Part shown: one piece after another, positions 59,735 through 64,000 of the stretch
Layout: each line of letters opens with the position of its first letter
How positions within the stretch are numbered: position 1 is the first letter of the stretch
Assembly (NCBI RefSeq): GCF_051020955.1
Contig: NC_135026.1
Coordinates: 5,060,501-5,124,500, forward strand
DNA length: 64,000 nt
Reading direction: 5' to 3'
From: Megalopta genalis
Taxonomy: Eukaryota > Arthropoda > Insecta > Hymenoptera > Halictidae
Notes under the pieces: generated by a model
The model's database searches: none
Seen by the model: the letters and a program-made list of their open reading frames with translations, nothing else
Told to the model about the DNA's origin: nothing
Made by a program: the position numbers and the translations under genes

Positions 59735-60830
59735 TCACAAGGCCTAACTTAGACTTAAGCTGGAACTATTCCTTACTTAGCCTTTACTTAGCCTAGACCT
59801 GATTTAAACATAACCTATATTTTGAATGTCTAAGACTTTTTAAAAACTGTTCTCGAAAATTATAAACTTTTGAACATTCTAAGCAGATTTAATGCTGGCT
59901 TAATCCAGACTTAAGTACATCCCTAACATAGACCTAACATAGACCTAAGTTAGAACGAATTTAGTCCTCGCATATGTGTCTAAGTTATATTTACAACGTC
60001 CGAAGCGTTTAAAAAGAACCACTCACAGAAATAACAATCTCGCGAACGTTATAACTTACAAGTATAGACCTAACCCTGACCTAACCCTGACGCAGACCTG
60101 ATTTAGAACGAATTTAGGCCAAATATAAGTCTAAGTTATGCTTGCAACGTTCGAAGCGTTTAAATGGAACCATTCGCTAAAATAACAAACTTGCGAACGT
60201 TGTAACTTAGAAGTATAGACCTAACCTTGAAGCAGACCTAACGCAGAATTAATATAGAAGGAAATTAGACCTAACAAAAGTCCAAGTTACCCTTGCAATT
60301 TTCAAAGCGTTTAAAATGAACCAATCACGAAAATAACAAACTTGCGAATCTTGTAACTTGCAAGTATAGACCTAACCCTGACCTAACTCTGATACAGACC
60401 TAACGCAGACCTAATTTAGAACAAAATTAAACCTAACAGAAGTACAAGCAATCCTTACAACGTTCGAAGCGTTTATAAGGAACCATTCACGAAAATAACA
60501 ATCTTGCGAACAGTGTAACTTACAAGTATGGACTTAACCCTGACCTAACCCTAACGCAGATCCAATTTAGAACGAACTTAATCCTAACATAATTCTAAGC
60601 TGTAGCATTATTATTTAACGTCATAACTTACGAATATAGATCGAAGTCTTGATCTGATCAAGATTAGGTCTACATTAGATCGAGGTTAAGTCTGCGTTAG
60701 GTTCACAGTTTTCCGCGAATATCTCGAAAACTAAAGCCGAACGGCGATAACACATATATAGAAAAGTTGCTCAAAATATCATCCCTGATAACATACTTCG
60801 AGGTCGCGAAAATCGGCGCCACTAAAAACA
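59735..60830. repeat. Family C complex satellite, locus 3, with shared right end
   Basis: Units of 151-161 bp anchored by AAGTATAGACCTAACC (60060, 60211, 60362, 60523). Each has GACCTAACCCT subrepeats, an AACGTTCGAAGCGTTTA linker and AATAACAAACTTGCGAA. The right end carries TTAGGTTCACAGTTTTC, ATATCTCGAAAACTAAAG and AAAGTTGCTCAAAAT, matching locus 2. Confidence 0.88.
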
Positions 60831-61624
60831 TTTATGCAAAAATAAATTAAAAGAAAAAAGATAAACACGATCTATTCCCGGTTTACTCGTGAGCGTAAAG
60901 TAAATAAACCTTTCGGTTTCATGCCGCTTCTATTGATCAAGTCGCGATCAGATACTGTATCTCGCGATCAGACAGCGTATCTCGCGATTTGCTCCAAATA
61001 GCGAACTGCATTCTAAGGTAACACGGTCTGAATATTGTTGCTGGTCGGTCTTGAGAGCGGCGGGAAAACGTAATCGGTCGAGTGGCTCCGATCCCATACG
61101 AACGGCCCTCCCGAGTGAGAGTTACGACGTTGGTAGAACAGCGCGGAACGCGTTCCGCGTTTATCTCAGCCGATGCTGGCACGGTTGCGCAACACTTTTG
61201 TTCGGAATCCGTACGGAGGCTCTACTAGAAAGTTACCGGCCCGCCGTCGATCACGACCGATCCGCTCGCAACGCCGATACGCGGTGCCCGTTGGCCCGCG
61301 ATGCTTCGCCGGTTGATCTTGAAACGACTGTTTTCGATGCCCGATAGCAATGGGTGCCACGAAAATCATCGCCGACGCTCGGAAAACGCGACGAACGAAA
61401 CGGACGTACGGGTTTCAAATCGCGATTACTGAATTTAATCGACAACGCGACCGTGGCGAACCGATATCCCGTAGTTATTGGTCTGGGGAGCGATAATTTC
61501 TGGACAAAAGTGAATTTATGGGCTTTTATGTTTGTAGACAAATTTTTCGCGACGAAAGAGGACAACTCGGAGCCTCGAAATTCAAAACAAATATAATCTG
61601 AGTACAATCTGAGCGTCAATTAGG
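60831..61624. other. GC-rich unique stretch
   Basis: A 20-bp duplication, GATCAGA(T/C)A(C/G)(T/C)GTATCTCGC, lies near 60950. Frames up to 122 codons on the minus strand are unrecognised. Confidence 0.35.
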
Positions 61625-61840
61625 AAGAATTATATATATAATTATAATATTTATTATATATAATAATATTATATTATAACTATATTATAATATATATTAT
61701 ATTATATTATAATTATAATATTTATTTTATATGATAATATTGTATTATAACTATATTATAATATATATTATATTATATTATAATTATAATTATAATATTT
61801 ATTATATATAATAATATAATATTATAATTATAATTACTTT
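61625..61840. repeat. AT palindromic tandem repeat
   Basis: ATTATATTATAATTATAATA-type units; a segment of about 90 bp appears twice (from 61650 and 61740). Confidence 0.85.
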
Positions 61841-62849
61841 TCTGTTTTTTCTTTTTTTTGTAATTGCTTACTTATAAATAAAGGACTCTAGATCACGATT
61901 ACGTCACGAAGAAAAAAAGTACTGACTTTTCGATTTTTTTCCATCGCTCGCATTGCTGCGTTTGGGCGAAACTGGTCGGCGACTTTTTTCGGCGAGATAA
62001 AAGGACGGCCGGCCGTGTAACAGGACAATTCAATTTACGGACAGGCGAGAAGAGTTCCGCGATCTCCTGAAATGGAATCTGATTTCTAACGGCTTTTCAC
62101 TGACCGCGCGCGCTCTCTTGGTCGAACACGCGGCCGGCGCGACACGCTTGCGGCGCGACGCTGTCCGAGCCGTTTTTCTGTCCGCGTCCGGGAAAAGAAC
62201 GCGGCACGCAGTCGTTTTGTACGCGGCCGGCAGAACCGGTGGCCTCGGCGAACCGTTGCGTCCTCTCCGCGGAGTTTAGCCGTTTCCTCTCCGGCCCACT
62301 CGTCTGCGGTCTGGCCGCCGCATTTTTCCGGCAGCGCGGACGCCACGGTGCCCGTGTCCGAGCAAGAAACTTGCGGCCGCTTATTATAGAAGTCCCCTGA
62401 ACTCTCGTATCGTTATCTGGCATTCCCTTTTCCTTGTTTGGAGGCAGGAGACATCGACGGAGACCGCGGCCGATGCTATTTCGCACCGTTTTCTTGGACG
62501 AACGTGGCCGAGCATCGGGCGCCATTTTGTTCGCGCCAGCGACGTTCTTGTGAATCGATGGAAATCGACGGAATGCACACAAAAGTGTTTATTAATGTTT
62601 ATATAACGTTTTTTTTGGAATGCGTTTACATTAATTAAAGAACATTTGCTAGTCGTCGAAACTTTACAGGAGTGAATAAAAACGAATCTCTTTTTCTTTA
62701 AGTAAATATATATATATAATTTAATATAATATATAATATAATATTTATAATATGTTGACAAATGACTTCCTTACAGTTGCGGTATGAAATGCGTAAATGC
62801 TCTATTATTGAATATATATATATTGTAAAAAAATAAATAAATATGTTAA
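61841..62849. other. CpG-rich island on a quiet background
   Basis: 61960-62590 is GC-rich. On the minus strand an AACAAAATGGCGCC context lies near 62522, and a 161-codon frame (62097-62582) runs through the island. The peptide is Arg/Pro/Ala-rich and unrecognised. Candidate first exon or promoter. Confidence 0.3.
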
Positions 62850-63171
62850 CACTCGGAACGAGGCGATTCCTGAGGCCATTTGCAGTAACTTTTTCCTTTA
62901 CGAAAATGTTCTACGAGGCTCCGTTTACGAGATATTAACGAAAAACACTGACCAATCGGAGGGCGTTCCGATGACCGGCGCTCCGCCCGCTGGGGCGCTG
63001 CCGCGTCACGCCGGACGGGGCGTCAGCCGTACGCGATTTTTCATTGGTCGTTGTTTTACGTTAATATCTCGTAAACGCAGCCTCGTAGAACATTTTCGCA
63101 AAGGAAAAAGTTGCTTCAAATGACTTGAGGAATTTTTTCCGGGTGTTCACATAATTATGGAACACCCTGTA
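62850..63171. mobile_element. Family B foldback element, copy 4
   Basis: Arms GTTCTACGAGGCTCCGTTTA and AAACGCAGCCTCGTAGAAC pair with few mismatches. GACCAATCGGAGG and TTCATTGGTCG carry CCAAT boxes. The right end is GGAACACCCTGTA; the left CAGGGTG end is missing. Confidence 0.87.
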
Positions 63172-64000
63172 TAATGAAAAAAGACGTTGATAAACTGAGT
63201 ACAGAAAGATCGAAGAAGATAGAAACTAAAGAAGGAAATTTTTTCTTTAAGAAAAATAAAAGCGGAACCCTGGTTGCGAGTGCAACAAGTATTGCAAAGG
63301 AATTGCGAGAATTCACGGGAACGTTGGCAACACCGAGGTATTCCTGCTTTCCCAACCGTCGATTATGCTACACTTTTATTTCTACGGTGCCGCGAACTAT
63401 GCGGCCCGCGAAAGGTTATTTCGTTCCCAGTCGGTAATTCCACGTGTTACATTATAGTAATCGCGATGCTACTCGTCCCAACGACCACGGGCCAGCGAAG
63501 TAGCACGGCACACCTCGCGGCCGAGGCACGTCCGTCCCGAGGACCGGAAGTGAACGGAATCGCGGCCGACTATAACACAGCGAGCATTGATAAAGGAAAA
63601 CTTTTCTTGAGTCGCGTCGCTTCGATTTGCTCCTAATGAAAGTTGCCGGGAGGTCGGCGCACCGTTGCCCGCTGCGCCGGCTCTTCCATTTTCAGTTTCC
63701 ACTGTCGTAATCCCTTCCCTGATGCAACAGCAGTCGACGCCTGGCGTCCGGTACCATGCGTGCAGAGGCGTAAATGCACGCCATTATAATTTTTAATGAG
63801 ACCGAGGTTCGATGGACGGCTGAATGGAGAAGAAAGTGCGCGGTTTATTTTATGGCGTTGACGCACGAATCATTGGGACAGTTCATAGTTAGGTTTAAGT
63901 GGTACCTTGAGACAATTAAGAGTATCCGCCATCTTGGTACGCCACGCTAGTGTCGTAATCTATCGTTAAATTGCAGTATTAAGCAGACCCTTGGGCTATT
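63172..64000. other. Unique stretch to the window end
   Basis: GC-moderate. Several unrecognised frames (up to 120 codons). A minus-strand ATG in strong context (ACCAAGATGGCGG, start codon 63932-63930) opens a 20-residue frame to 63870. No domain. Confidence 0.35.

Noticed and set aside
62097..62582. 161-codon minus frame as a gene
   Set aside because: GC-rich island composition keeps several frames open; the peptide is Arg/Pro/Ala-rich with no domain. Kept only as a possible first-exon island.
1..64000. tRNA, rRNA or snRNA genes
   Set aside because: I scanned by eye for GGTTCGAATCC-type B boxes and rRNA core motifs and saw none; a covariance-model search would be decisive.

Overview
The window looks like nuclear DNA of an insect, most likely a hymenopteran and perhaps a bee. 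The reasons are the extreme AT/GC patchiness, islands rich in CpG inside an AT-rich background, a very heavy load of microsatellites and minisatellites, and one spliced gene for an insect-type neurogenin/Tap bHLH protein. Species assignment is inference; nothing in the window fixes it. Only one protein-coding gene can be supported with confidence: a two-exon tap (neurogenin-family) gene on the minus strand, coding exons at 30382-30567 and 29189-29698, joined in phase 0 to give 231 residues. Almost every other long reading frame is either translated minisatellite (for example HYIALHCI-, NYYQLLSII- or NFTILQFY-type periodic peptides) or a chance opening in a GC-rich island. Layout: 1-12.3 kb holds a 41-bp AT minisatellite, an inverted pair of long-TIR elements (family A), a decamer array, two 'CCTAAC' complex satellites (family C), a 9-bp-based array and an unusual concentration of CACGTG E-boxes. 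12.3-26.7 kb is a chain of simple arrays separated by GC-rich unique islands. 26.7-34 kb is the tap neighbourhood: a candidate plus-strand core promoter at 26.8 kb, an LTR-like block at 27.9-28.3 kb, a perfect 24-bp inverted repeat downstream of the tap stop codon, the gene itself, and several tandem arrays in and upstream of it, with a possible 5' UTR exon near 33.8 kb. 34-56 kb is again array-dominated, with one family B foldback element, a fourth family A copy, a possible two-exon transcript at 46.8-48.2 kb, an island at 49.9-50.5 kb with outward-facing splice donors, a small TA-flanked foldback element at 52.3 kb and a 1.8-kb minisatellite. 57-63.2 kb contains a cluster of family B elements and the third family C satellite. 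Adding up the listed intervals, about one third of the window is tandem repeat. The picture is a gene-poor regulatory landscape around a proneural transcription factor, with non-autonomous foldback elements and minisatellites filling the space between GC-rich islands that are candidate enhancers, promoters or non-coding first exons. I see no CRISPR array, rRNA, tRNA, or intact transposase or reverse transcriptase.
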